This document shows, piece by piece, positions 52,023 through 62,007 of a stretch of DNA of 64,000 bases. The position numbers and the translations under genes were made by a program. The DNA lies in NCBI RefSeq assembly GCF_032062135.1, contig NC_092860.1, positions 64,364,990 through 64,428,989 of the forward strand. The letters run 5' to 3'. Under the pieces are notes generated by a model that had not been told where the DNA came from, ran no database searches, and was given only the letters and a program-made list of their open reading frames with translations. The stretch's first letter is position 1; the number at the start of each line of letters is the position of its first letter. The DNA is from Pyxicephalus adspersus (Eukaryota > Chordata > Amphibia > Anura > Pyxicephalidae).

Positions 52023-53868
52023 ACTGCTGTCTTCTGACCCCGTTGCTTTGGCCAATCTGAAACTGCAATATATGAAACGGTAAAAAACAATGTTCCTCAT
52101 CTAACAGATGATCAAGACAGTGAATCCCACATCTGAACCAATAATAGAAGACCTTAAATTGTAAACCCTGTGGGAAATCAGGAGTAGATTGCAATGGAAT
52201 TGCAGGTGCAATGTGGCTAAAAACCCTATAAAGTTTTCTGACTTCTTGCCAGGCCACAAGCGTATGTCTAAATAGCAGGTTTGACTTGATTGTCATGGGG
52301 ATACGTGTAAATGGAGTATGTAATAGTCCAATTAAAGACCACAGAGAAACTGCTAAAGATTCTAATTGAACATCAGTATAATAAGTCGAATTATACCACC
52401 AATCTCTAATGTGTCGAAGCAAACACGAGAGATTGTATTTCCTAATATCCAGAAAATTTAAGCCCAGTTGCTCTTTCAGACAGGTAAGTTTGTGCCTAGC
52501 TATACCTGGCATTTTACCCTGCCATAAAAAAGATGTAAATGCCGATTGGAGTCTGGCAACGTCCCGGTGTTTAGGAAGAAAGGGCAAATTCTGCAATGGG
52601 TAGAGCAATTGGGCAAAGCATACCATTTTTGTAAGGTGGCATCTGCCCATGAGTGACAGGGAAAACGTCTTCCAACTGGTCAATTCTGCCTCAATCTTTT
52701 TTTTTTTTTTTTATAAGAGTGTCATAATTCAAATGGTACATTTCTGAAAAATTTTGAGTTACTTTAATGCCCAAATACGTTATATATTGGTGGGCCACTT
52801 CCAATCCCAGATGTCTTGCCCAAGATATCAAAGTAGAAAATTGATATGATTTAAGAAACATTATCTCACTTTTATGGTAATTAATACAGAATCCAGATAG
52901 TCTACCAAAAAAGGTGACCAACTGGAATAAATTTAATAAATCCCTTCGAGAGTTTTTGAAGAACAATAAAAGGTCATTGCCAACAGAGATCAGAGCTGCT
53001 TTTTCTTCCTCCAATAAGGATACCTTCAAAAACTTCCGCCAGTAAGAATACCTTCAAAAACTTTTGACTGAATAAAATATTAAGCCAGCAGGTAAATTGC
53101 AAGATCAAACATAATTGGGGACAAAGGGCAGCCCTGTCTTGTACCCTACACAGCAAAAAATCTGGAGACATAACATGGACTTTTAACCCTGGGGCTCGAA
53201 TATAGGGCTCTGAGAAATGTAGAGATATGACCCTGAAATCCAAATCTGGATAGCGTAGCATGCAACCAGCCCCACTCAAGACTGTCGAAGGCCTTCCCCG
53301 CATCGAGCGCCATAATCGCGCTCGATGGGGAGAAAGAGCCCAACAGCCTTACATGTCCCAACACCAATAGTAATTTTCGAAGATTATACACCGTCGATCT
53401 ACCCATAACAATCCTGGATTGTGCCGGTCCCACTAATTTAGGCAATATCCGACATGGGCGATCAACCAGAATCTTGGATAGTAATTTTACATCATGATTA
53501 ATGAGAGAAATGGATCTATACGAACTAGGAATAAGTTGGTCTTTTTGATTTTTATAAACAACTTTAATATGCACCATATGGCCTGATTCCTCTTCCATTG
53601 GCGAGGGGAAGAGATATCTTCTACTAGAATTTTGTAACAATTTGAAGAAAACCCATCTGGGCCTGGGGCTTTATTATTAGCAGAACCCTTAATTACTCTC
53701 ACCACCTCTTCCTGGGTAATTTCAGAATTTAAAATATTTGACTTTGAGCAGCATTACTACCTGAAGAACAATATAACTCAAAAACCTCTGCGATGCCTGT
53801 GGGTGTCGAATGCTGAGTAGTGTGAATGTATATAAAATTTATATTAGCCTTAGGTATAGTGAGAATGA
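52023..53868 (-). pseudogene. L1-type LINE copy G, reverse transcriptase
   Basis: A different L1/Tx1 subfamily from copies A-E. 53487-53868 encodes ILNSEITQEEVVRVIKGSAN and NKAPGPDGFSSNCYK. 53146-53640 encodes SYRSISLINHDVKLLSKIL and ALDAGKAFDSLEWGWLHATL (motif A). About 53080-53180 gives CRVQDRAALCPQLCLILQF, a decayed RQGCPLSP box. 52691-53029 encodes ALISVGNDLLLFFKNSR, where VGNDLL stands for the catalytic ADDLL, then GFCINYHKSEIMFL. 52021-52683 is open for 220 codons after that (SLSLMGRCHLTKMVCFAQLL and LNFLDIRKYNLSCLLRHIRD). The loss of the first catalytic Asp and several breaks inactivate it. Confidence 0.85.
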
Positions 53869-53874
53869 ACTCAA

Positions 53875-54349
53875 ACTATGTTGTGCTGTTTCTAAATGAC
53901 TAACTCAGTTATTTGTGTTCTTTACTTACTGTTCCTGGAGGCGCCTTGGCATGCACCTGGTCAAGTGAAACCAGCAGATAAGGAGACCATAGAAATTGTG
54001 CAAGTGAAACCAGCAGATAAGGAGACCAAAGAAACTGTAACCCCCCTAAAAAAATTAATGAGAGTGGAATGTGCAGCGGCAGCAAAACAAGTAAAACAAC
54101 AACTCGCCTTGTCTCCAGGCAAATTAAAGAAAAGACACGCCTAGAATTGGATGACCGGTGATGCATGGAACTGAAGGATAAAATATAGACTCTTAGGTTA
54201 AAATTTTAGAGACTCTCGCAGACAGAGGAAGGGACAGTCCAAACCTCTATTGCCTTATCTGTTTTGAGTTTCCCACGCATGAATAAAACCTTGATTCTTT
54301 TACAATACCTCAGAAGTTGTCGTGAATAATTGTCAACTTACCATTGACA
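53875..54349 (+). repeat. ERV2 LTR
   Basis: Plus-strand LTR preceding a primer site and a gag remnant. It contains two 39-bp tandem repeats in the U3 region, an ATAAAATATAG box (54178-54187) and an AATAAA (54282-54287), and ends TTGACA. The start is approximate, taken at the end of L1 homology near 53868. No partner LTR was found downstream. Confidence 0.7.
53962..54039 (+). promoter_or_regulatory. ERV2 U3 tandem repeat, possible enhancer
   Basis: Two adjacent 39-bp units, 53962-54000 and 54001-54039, each beginning CAAGTGAAACCAGCAGATAA and differing at about three positions. Tandem direct repeats upstream of a TATA box are a common enhancer arrangement in gamma-type LTRs. Function is inferred. 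Confidence 0.6.
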
Positions 54350-54354
54350 ATTTC

Positions 54355-54372
54355 TGGTCCTTCGAGCCGGAA
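54355..54372 (+). promoter_or_regulatory. ERV2 primer-binding-site-like sequence
   Basis: TGGTCCTTCGAGCCGG begins five bases after the LTR end. It starts with TGG, as sites complementary to tRNA CCA ends do. I cannot assign the tRNA with confidence. Confidence 0.5.
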
Positions 54373-54974
54373 ACTTCAATCAAGAGTCGCCCAGTGGAAC
54401 ACCCGTCTACAAATGAACCAAATCTCACCGGCTTCAACAAAGACCCTTGGGATGAGAAAACTCCTTTAAACAAAGGGCTAGATGAGGGGACCCCTCTTGT
54501 GACGATTCGAGAGTGACAGTTTCCATGACACGACTCCTCCTGATGTCAAAAGAGTCCTGGTTTTTGTAAGGTAAGGTAAGGTATTGTTGTATTATTGGAA
54601 ATTGGAAATAGTGTACAGATATTCCAACTGTACAGACATATAATGGCTCAAAGTCTGTGTCACGTTTAGGCAAGTCTCTCATCAGCGTTCTGGTGAGGAA
54701 AGACGAGCACAGTGACCTTGTCAGTAAGATTCATATACCACCCTGTATTGAATCGGAATATTCTGTGGGGCCCTAATGGAAATATAATTAGAAAAGTTGC
54801 TCTTTGAACGTATCAAAACAATCATATCAGTCAGTAATAATTCAAGAACTAAGGGACAAATTGTTGTGAACGGTGAGAATTGTTACTTGTTAACTTGACT
54901 ATAAGGAAGTGTTTTTTGAGTAATTGTTACACTTAAAAGAAACAGGAAAAGAGTAATATAGTCAAAGGGAGTAT
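54373..54974 (+). other. ERV2 leader
   Basis: Non-coding stretch between the primer site and an L1 insertion. GTAAGGTAAGGTAAGGT at about 54567-54583 contains consensus-like splice donors, as expected in a retroviral leader. Confidence 0.5.
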
Positions 54975-55440
54975 CCACCCTGGTATCCACTGCAGTGATC
55001 TGATGCTGAAGGGATTCTGTTTTTCCCTAAGAGAATTTTTCAAGCATGTGACTAAAGACTCAAAATCCTCCTTACATGGCAGAAACTTTAGGAGAGTTTG
55101 CAGATAACTGGGAAGGCTTTGTTTCTCTGCAGGAGAAAGTGAAACCTGGGCTGTCAGACAGAGAGATGCTGGAGAGGGAGGAGGGGTGAGTCTGGGCTGT
55201 CAGCTTGTGTCCCAGTCTCCTCATCCAGAGGCCTCTGATCTGACCTCGTGGCTGGGGTTGCCATCCTACTTGTTTCCCGGTCTGAAGCAGCTGGGGAGTT
55301 TGAGAGGAAATACTGGTGGAGAGCAGATTTCTTGGCTGACCTACTTGGTCCCTTGGGTTTCTTGTGCCTGGGCATGAAAGATTCAGTTGGCTGCAAACAG
55401 GTTTAACCTCTAAAAAGGGTTAATTAGTCAGGATGGCAGG
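54975..55440 (-). pseudogene. L1-type LINE copy H, ORF1 N-terminus
   Basis: Minus-strand frame 55154-55396 encodes MPRHKKPKGPSRSAKKSAL and a Ser/Thr/Asp-rich segment (TRSDQRPLDEETGTQADSP). Further along (about 54990-55080) LPCKEDFESLVTCLKNSLRE fits the coiled-coil start of an L1/Tx1 ORF1. It lies between the retroviral leader and gag, so it is probably an insertion into ERV2, or a recombination product. Nothing after the coiled coil is present. The call rests on resemblance to L1/Tx1 ORF1 N-termini and is moderate. Confidence 0.5.
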
Positions 55441-55511
55441 ATGGACTGAGAGCATGGGAAGTGTAAATCTCTTCCCCCGAAACTGTGCTAATGATTTATT
55501 TCATATGGACA

Positions 55512-56076
55512 TGATAGCAGGGATTTACGAGATAGGATAAGAGATTTGTTGAAACGTATACAGGCTAGATGTACGAGAAGGGCAGACTGGACAATTATTA
55601 ACCAGTGTATGCAAAAACCCGACGAAAGTGTTGACGACTTTATAGAAAGAATGCGAAAAGTGTTTGACAATAAATCAGGAATAGATGTACCAGCAGATCA
55701 GACACAGGATTCCCCGTACGAGCAACAGCTAAAAAATGCAATTATCAAGGGATTCTTACCCCAACTTGGTAAATTTATCACTAAACACATGATAAATCAT
55801 AGAACCTGTAGATTGACAGATCTAATTAAACATGCCAGACATGCCGGACAGTATTTATATACAAAACAAAAACCACGTCAGAAGGTCCCACAAGTAGATG
55901 GGTATGTGATAGAAAGTGAGGATAAAGACTGTATGTATGATGCACAAAAAGGGGAGCGACGGAGACTACGTCGCCCCATCAAGGATTATGAGGGAAGACG
56001 TAAAAGGGGAGAATGTTATAAAATGTGGAAAGAAGGGACATTTGGCAAGAGATTGTACGAGAAAAGACACAGATGA
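55512..56076 (+). pseudogene. ERV2 gag, capsid C-terminal part and nucleocapsid
   Basis: Plus-strand frame with RDLRDRIRDLLKRIQARCTR, RADWTIINQCMQKPDESVDD and FIERMRKVFDNKSG, which fit the gammaretroviral capsid C-terminal domain (a PDET..DF..R..R.F pattern). About residues 60-100 include QLKNAIIKGFLPQLGKFITK. A basic linker leads to GECYKMWKEGTFGKRLYEK, the nucleocapsid zinc knuckle in which the second Cys, the His and the last Cys of CCHC have been replaced. Matrix and capsid N-terminal domains are missing upstream. A stop at 56074-56076 ends it. The initiation codon is not present. Confidence 0.85.
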
Positions 56077-56394
56077 GGAAACGGCATGACTAGGATCAGA
56101 ACAGGAGGAATTTATAGGGGACAAGGAAATTGTTGACCTAAATTTTGCTGACCAATAAAAACCAAAGATAACCTTAAATGTGGAAGGAAAAATAGTGACT
56201 AGAGATGCAGCAGGTAGCCCCAGAATCAGAGAAAAGGGCCTGGGCAAAATCAGGAGCCTTACAGGATGACAGTATGATTTGGGTACTGGGTGGCAAGCCG
56301 GTATTACCCAAAACAATTTGTATAGGTTAGCAGCGATAGTGACACATGGGAAGACATATGTGTCAACAGGAGGGATGGTACAAAAGATAACAGG
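56077..56394 (+). pseudogene. ERV2 protease start and deleted pol
   Basis: After gag, about 56150-56260 reads KPKITLNVEGKIVT followed by unrelated residues where the DTGA active site should come. From there the sequence goes, without any reverse transcriptase or RNase H homology, to the end of integrase at 56395. More than 2.5 kb of pol is therefore missing, judged from normal retroviral layout. Confidence 0.6.
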
Positions 56395-56635
56395 AGTATT
56401 TCATGCATCAGGTACTCCTGACTACCCAAACAGCGGTTAAGGTAGAGGGCCGATCTGCCTGGATCCACCTGACCCATTGTAAGAAAGCAATAGGGACGCA
56501 GGGGTCACCTGATGGTGATGTGAATGACAGCAGAAGTTCCACCAAGAAGAACGAATTCTCGATCGAAGGAGAGCACCACTGTCCACTCCAGTGCAGTGAA
56601 AGTAACACCGAGAACCATCAGGTGATCTAATAAAC
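56395..56635 (+). pseudogene. ERV2 integrase C-terminal end
   Basis: Frame 56403-56630 encodes HQVLLTTQTAVKVEGRSAWI followed by HLTHCKKA. This is the C-terminal SH3-like domain of a gammaretroviral integrase, comparable to the ERV1 segment near 28000. After LTHCKK it runs into a tail that could include the start of env. Env homology itself is not visible. It stops at 56631 where hAT sequence begins. No 3' LTR is present. Confidence 0.8.
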
Positions 56636-56639
56636 AAAA

Positions 56640-57055
56640 AACAAAGACTGACGACTATTGGATTGCTACATTACTGGATCCATGTTACAAGCCTGAGATA
56701 CAACAACTGATCTTGCCCCAAAACAGGTGACCTAAATTGCAGCACTACCAAGAAGTGCTTGTAAGGGACTTGTGCTCAGCCTTTCCGGCTGCCAGCAGCA
56801 GCAGCAGCAGGAATCCCTATGGCAGAGGTCGTCTAAGCCAAACTATGCAGGCTTTTTTTCAGCTGAAGCAAGCTGCCAGTCGTGCAACAACTGCCAATGA
56901 CACTCAGCAGCGGTACAAAGTCATGGTCCAGGAATACCTGAGCTCTGCATGGGACATCTGCAACCTGCAATGCCAGGACCCACTGGGCTACTGGGTATCC
57001 AAGCTTGAGCAGTGGCTGGAGCTGACTTTTTTCTTAGCGCACATAAATGTTTAAA
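56640..57055 (+). pseudogene. hAT transposase, C-terminal region
   Basis: The plus strand encodes DDYWIATLLDPCYKPEIQQL (family form LDPRYK) and, in frame 56737-57054, VMVQEYLSSAWDICNLQC and DPLGYWVSKLEQWLELTFFL, the DP..YW dimerisation region at the end of hAT transposases. The usual LA..YL..P.SS..SER motif is mostly gone. It is on the same strand as the N-terminal half at 47.3-48.7 kb and could be the other end of the same element, with the central catalytic domain lost and 7.9 kb of other DNA in between. Confidence 0.75.
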
Positions 57056-57289
57056 CCATTTAAACAGCGCAAACATTTTTTTTTAGGGCTATGGGTAATA
57101 TGTGTGCCATTAGAAAGAATGATTTTTTAGGGGAACAGTGACTTTTAATGCCACCTCGCCAGTGTAAAGCTGCCGGAGATGCACGGCTCCGGCCGCGAGC
57201 TTTTTCAGTTGCTGAATAGCGCGACGGGGTACGATTTCGGATCGCGAATACGAATGCGTGAGCGATCATCCGATTCTGCTTGATGAATC
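57056..57289 (+). other. Non-coding, GC-rich, probably hAT 3' side
   Basis: It contains an 10-T run and several CpG-rich words (57170-57250). No frame or clear terminal inverted repeat. Confidence 0.4.
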
Positions 57290-58560
57290 AGGGGCTTTGT
57301 CTCAGAGCCCACCGCATCCTCATTCTGCTGTAACTGATGCTGCTGCCTGCCCAGTTACCAACTCTAGATGCAAGATACTAATGTCGTACACACTTTGTCT
57401 CAGAGCCCACCGCCTCCTCCCCCTGCTGTTACTGATGCTGCTGCCTTCCCAGTACCCAACTGTAGATGCAAGATACCAATACCGTCCACTATTGGTCTCA
57501 GAGCCCACCGCCTCCTCCTCCTGCTTTTTACTGCTGTTGCCTGCCCAGTACCCACCTGTAGCTGCAAGATACTAATGCCGTTCACACTTTGTCTCAGAGC
57601 CCACCGCCTTCTCCTCCTGCTGTTACTGCTGTTGCCTGCCCAGTACCCAACTCTAGATGCCAGATACTAATGCCATCCTTACTTTGTCTCAGGGCCCGCT
57701 GCCTCCTCCTCCTGCTGTTCCCTGCCCAGTAGCCAACTCTAGATGCCAATTACTAATGTCGTCCACACTCCGTCTCAGGGCCAAACGCTCCGTCTCTCAT
57801 GCTGTTACTGCTGCCGCCTGCCAAGTGCCCAGCTTTAGATGCCAGTTACACTGTGGCTGTCCACACTCCGTCTCAGGGTCCACCACTCTTCCTCCTACTG
57901 TTTCTTCTGCCGCCTGCCCAGTACTTAGCTGTAGATGCCAGTTAACAGTGGTGTCCATGCCGCATTTTACAAAGTTACAGTTAGCAGATAGGAAAAGGCA
58001 GTCCCCTACACAGCATTGTCTCCAGTAGCTACTGCTTCTACACTGTCTATGTAGGTGATGGCCTCAATCTTTAATGCTGTCCTTGATCTGTCTTACCTCC
58101 TCCTGCTCATGCTGTTACTGCTGCTGCCTGCCCAGTACCCAGCTCTAGATGCCAGTTACAAATGCTGTCCACACTCCGTCTCAGGGCCCACCACCGCTTC
58201 CTCTTGCTGGTACTGCTGCCGTCTGCCCAATACCCAGCTGTGGATGCCAGTTAACATCGATGTCCATGCCGCATTTTACAAAATTACAGCTAGCAGATAG
58301 GAAAAGGCAGTCCCCTACACAGCAATGTTTCTAGTAGCTACAGCTTCTACACTGTCCATATAGGTGATGGCCTCAACTTCTAATGCCGTCCTTACTCTGT
58401 CTTAGAGCCCACCGCCTCCTCCTCCCAGTACCCAGCTCTAGATGCCAGACTACACTCAAGCTCAACAGGGTCTTCTTTTCCCGCTGAGTTGGCCAAGCCT
58501 GTTCCCTTTCATGTGCTTTCACTTGATAGCAGGTCGAGGTGTGTACGGCATTAGTAACTG
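57290..58560. repeat. Satellite-like array, about 95-98 bp units with a 310-bp higher-order repeat
   Basis: The word CTCAGAGCCCACCGC starts units at 57301, 57399, 57497, 57593 and 57688, a spacing of 98, 98, 96 and 95 bp. Related units follow at about 57772, 57873, 58180 and 58400. From 57961 a longer block (CGCATTTTACAAA...) recurs at 58270, a period of about 310 bp. Each unit has CTCCTCCTCCTGCTG, CTGCCTGCCCAGTACCC and CTCTAGATGCCAG parts. Apparent open frames here (Leu/Pro-rich) come from the repeat composition. Confidence 0.9.
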
Positions 58561-58814
58561 GCATCTAGAGCTGAGTGTAGTGCATCTTTAATGACACCCT
58601 GAAGTGTGTAATCTGAAATTTGTGATTGAACGTAGAAGGCCGCGTCTTCTGCTTCATCCATCGGTAAAATGCTTTATTGGACTGAATTTCTGTGTATGTT
58701 ACCCCGAAACTGAGAAGTGGGACAGAGGACCCTCTGTATATGTTGGGGGGATGTAATGGGAGAAACCGGTATGTGTAATGGGAACCGAGAGGTCCTTGAT
58801 GACCACATCCATGA

Positions 58815-59508
58815 GCCATTAAGTATTTCAGCTCAGCAGATGTCCGGAGACTTCTCCACAACAAGTATGTGGCCATCCTGGGAGACTCTATTCAAAGATC
58901 CGTCTACAAAGATCTTGTGAAAATACTGCAGAATGATGAGTTTTGGACTGAGAACGAGCTCAAAAGGAAGGGTGAGATGTCATTTGCAAACGACACGTTA
59001 GGGGATCTCTGGGTGAAATGCACAATGGCATAACTTACTGCGAAGTGCATTATTACAGAACTGACCACCTCCTTGTATGATTCTATTTCCTGACCCGTGC
59101 CTCTTCAAGGTACAAAGAGAGCGTGCTGGCCGACTTCAAACAGGGACCTCAGCCCGACTTTGTCAGCATCAACTTGTGTATATGGGATGTTATCAGGTAT
59201 CATGAGCAATCACTGGAAATGTACAAAACCAACCTGGACCACCTGTTTATTCCGCTCACCGAGGTGCTGAGCCCCGAATGTCTGGTGATAGGGAACATGG
59301 CCATGCCTGTTGGATTCAAAGCTGGTGAAGTGCTAGATTACCCAATTCCTAATGTGCGCTCGGACATCATAGAAGGGAATTTTCACAGCGCCACTCTTGC
59401 AGATTTGCACCAATTTGATGTAATTAACATGCACTTCCACTTCCGCTTTGAGCTGCGCTCCAGGGTTAAAGATGCCCTTATGGCTCTTATGTCGGATGGC
59501 TTGATATA
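58815..59508 (+). pseudogene. PC-esterase domain protein (PCED1-like), intronless and broken
   Basis: The only host-type protein recognised. 58833-58995 encodes LLHNKYVAILGDSIQRSVYK and NDEFWTENELKRKGEMSF. GDS (58881-58889) is the nucleophile motif of SGNH/GDSL-like PC-esterases. A +2 frameshift near 59000 leads to GSLGEMHNGITYCEVHYYRT, a TGA at 59078-59080 where Arg would be expected, then FKQGPQPDFVSINLCIWDV, ECLVIGNMAMPVGFKAGE and GNFHSATLADLHQFDVINMH followed by FHFRFELR. The closing D..H-type catalytic region is missing and the frame ends DGLI-stop at 59507. No intron interrupts it. It is a retrocopy or decayed paralogue. Confidence 0.85.
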
Positions 59509-59514
59509 GAAGAT

Positions 59515-59600
59515 AATCGTAGGACTTAGAAATAAAGCTGCATGTTGCAAATCTACGATTTGTTCGTAGCAGCGTGACATGGATTTACTATGACCTTGCG
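59515..59600. other. Junction between PCED1-like remnant and L1 copy I
   Basis: AATAAAG at 59529-59535 lies just after the PCED1-like frame and could be its old polyadenylation signal, but no A-run follows. Confidence 0.35.
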
Positions 59601-60600
59601 GTAATTGAACAGCCTCAATATACCAACAGTCAATGATTTTTAACCTGAAGGCAGATGGGAGCTGGAAAAGTTTTGTTCAGCAGGACCAGCGTCAGAGATT
59701 GAACCTAGTTGATGTCGATCAGAGTCATCAGGGTCATTAGAGCGAAGATCTTTAACAAAATCAGCTGCTTCTTGTAGTTCTTTGAACACCTTGACTTCCC
59801 CGTTTGGCGGGAAAATTTTAAACACAGCTGGGTAAAGCAAAGCAAATTTAATACCCTTGGTAACGAGGGCTTTACAAATTGGAGAAAAGGCTCTACGTTG
59901 CTTAGTAGTTTCAGGAGAATGGTTAGAAAAGATCAAGATCCTTGAATCTTCCACTTCTAGATGGCCCAAAGTGCGGTATGCTTTTAGGATTTGCATTTCA
60001 TCATCAAAATCTAAGTATTGCGCTATAATAGGACGTGGAACTTGTTTGTTTCTTTAAGGCTAACCAATTCTATAGACCCTTTCCACTTTCAGTGGAGTTT
60101 TAAGACCAAGGGCTTTTGGTAAAGCAACTGTGCAGAATTTATACAAATCTGCCCATTTTAACAACTTCAGGTAATCCTATAAATCTGAAATTATTTCTAG
60201 GAACTTGGTTTTCCATGTCGGTCAGTTTGTCAGAGAGAATGGTATATTGATTGGTTTTTTTGTTGCGTCTTGGTGATTAACAAATCGTCCTCTAGATCGC
60301 TAATTCATTGTTTGAGTTTAGAAATCTCTCCCTCATGTTTTGCAAGGGATTCTGTGATAAGTTGTAGCTGGAGTGCAATCGATTCCTTAACTGTGGAAAG
60401 AAGGCTAGGTTGAAGATTCTTACTAACCTCCTGAGCCAATTTCTGATAATCCAGAGGAACATATGGTGCTAATGAGGGAGAGGGTGGAATATCCATATCA
60501 TCTGTCATGTCTGCTGAGACAGAGCATTCTGCCGCCATCTTGGTTTGCGGGGCCTTCTTGGCAGAATGCTTTTGATGTGCTTTTTTTATGTTTCCTGTGG
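59601..60600 (-). pseudogene. L1-type LINE copy I, ORF1
   Basis: Minus-strand L1/Tx1 ORF1. 60305-60538 encodes DYQKLAQEVSKNLQPSLL and SIALQLQLITESLAKHEGEI (coiled coil), closed by a stop. About 60000-60300 is the RRM-like region in broken frames. 59640-59996 (118 codons) is the C-terminal domain with ILKAYRTLGHLEVEDSRILI, SPETTKQRRAFSPICKAL and KFALLYPAVFKIF, and a tail to SHLPSG. This domain is well conserved. Endonuclease and reverse transcriptase would be expected to the left but the PCED1-like remnant lies there, so the copy is 3'-truncated. 60601-60846 is probably the 5' untranslated region. Confidence 0.82.
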
Positions 60601-60852
60601 TAGATGAGGAAAGGAATCAGTCCATGTTGCGCTTGTAAAGGAAGGTTTTAGCAGACTCGTTCCTGGAGAGAAACCAGCAGCGTAGTGGGAAGTTATGCAG
60701 CGAGATAGACACCAGAGAGCCAGAGCCATTACACTCTGCTGCATCTCACGGGCGCCAGAACCGTAAGTCGACACTAATTTTATTAAAAATGATCTGGGAA
60801 TAGGTCTCTGTAAATATCTTACCTTTACATTTTGAGGGAAGGTCAATTGTTA

Positions 60853-61325
60853 TACAGGTAGACCCCAGGTTACATACAAGATAGGGACTGTAGGTTTGTT
60901 GTTAAGTTGAATTTGTTTGTAAGTCGAAACATTATTTTAACAAATGCAATTAGGACAGATGTTTGTCTAAACATAATATTAGGCAGCATGGTGTTGGTTA
61001 CTGTATAAAATCCTCACTGTGAGTTAAATACAAACAATGCAAAAAAAAAAAAACTTATTAGAGCCTGGACATTCATTAACTTCTGGAGCAAGCTAAGCTT
61101 TGATATGGAAAAATAAAAACAAAAAAAAAAACTGCAGAGTTTGTCTTGGTCATTAAAGAGTTACAAGAGTCTGCAGAAAGAGTTCAGTCCTTAGGATCAC
61201 CCTTAACTTCAGCTGTGTTTATCAAAAGACTTAAAGACTTCTCCTGCAAGTCATGCAAAGCACCCCCTCCAAGCCTCCGTTCTGCACATGAGGGAGCAGG
61301 GAAGCCCTGTTTGTATCCAGGTAAG
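60853..61325 (+). mobile_element. MITE with CAGGTAGACCCCAGGTTACA end
   Basis: The left end reads TACAGGTAGACCCCAGGTTA and continues ACATACAAGATAGG. Near the right end, GCCCTGTTTGTATCC then AGGTAAGGTGAG resembles a decayed inverted copy (expected GTAACCTGGGGTCTACCTGTA-like form, only partly present). Inside are two A-runs and AT-rich sequence and no coding frame. It separates L1 copies I and J. Superfamily not assigned. Confidence 0.5.
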
Positions 61326-61849
61326 GTGAGAGGATGGGGGTGGATTGGGTATCTTGGATATGCCCGTATAGCACAAGGGACCTAGACTGGAAGATGGAGT
61401 AGTGTAATATAGTCTGCCGAACATTTAAAGTCATCCCAGTAAAACCAGGTGCGTACCGGCCCACTAGGAGACTTATCCCTTGATACCATAAGCTCCTCCA
61501 TAATTTGTATATCGTTAACCCTGGAAATCCACTGTTGTATAGTGGGAGGGGTAGTTTGTTTCCATAGAAGTGGGATACATGCCTTGGCTGCATTTAATAG
61601 GTGGTGCAGCAATGAAGTTTTATAGCTTTTCCTCGACAATGTCGACACATAAAGCAAGGCGAGCTCTGGTTTATTAGCAATGGAGATTTCTGTGAGTCTT
61701 AAAATAATCTCTGTTACTCCAGACCAGAACAAGGTCAGACCGTATTCACGTGTAAATTGAATATTAAGGTCTCTCTCCCATTTAGTTATAAAAATAGGGT
61801 TGTGATTATCGCGGGGCTCCAACTGTAATTTATATACATGAAAGAACAC
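61326..61849 (-). pseudogene. L1-type LINE copy J, ORF2 C-terminal part
   Basis: Minus-strand frame 61382-61849 (155 codons) encodes WERDLNIQFTREYGLTLFWS, LHHLLNAAKACIPLLWKQTT and PPTIQQWISRVNDIQIMEEL, the conserved LINAA...IP..W...P.T...W segment near the end of L1/Tx1 ORF2. It joins abruptly upstream to reverse transcriptase sequence at about 62008, so the catalytic FADD region and the following domain are missing. The 3' end runs into the MITE. Confidence 0.82.
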
Positions 61850-62007
61850 CCCTCAATGGGTCTCCAGACATACATAAACTCTCTAGTGGAGCAAGAGGGC
61901 GGCAAAACTCTGGTGCTGGTGGGAGCGAGGAAACAAAGTGCTGAAACTGCACCCTTCTCCACACATCCAAACAGGAAAGGGAGAGGTCCATTTGGATTTG
62001 TTCAATC

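Noticed and set aside
54322..54516. 64-codon frame starting soon after the ERV2 primer site, as the gag start
   Set aside because: It has no matrix-like features and ends without linking to the capsid frame. It is probably fortuitous leader sequence.
57258..58334. Several overlapping Leu/Pro/Ala-rich frames of 60-123 codons that look like secreted or membrane proteins
   Set aside because: They follow the 95-98 bp satellite units and repeat in all three frames. The composition reflects CTCCTCCTG repeats, not a gene.
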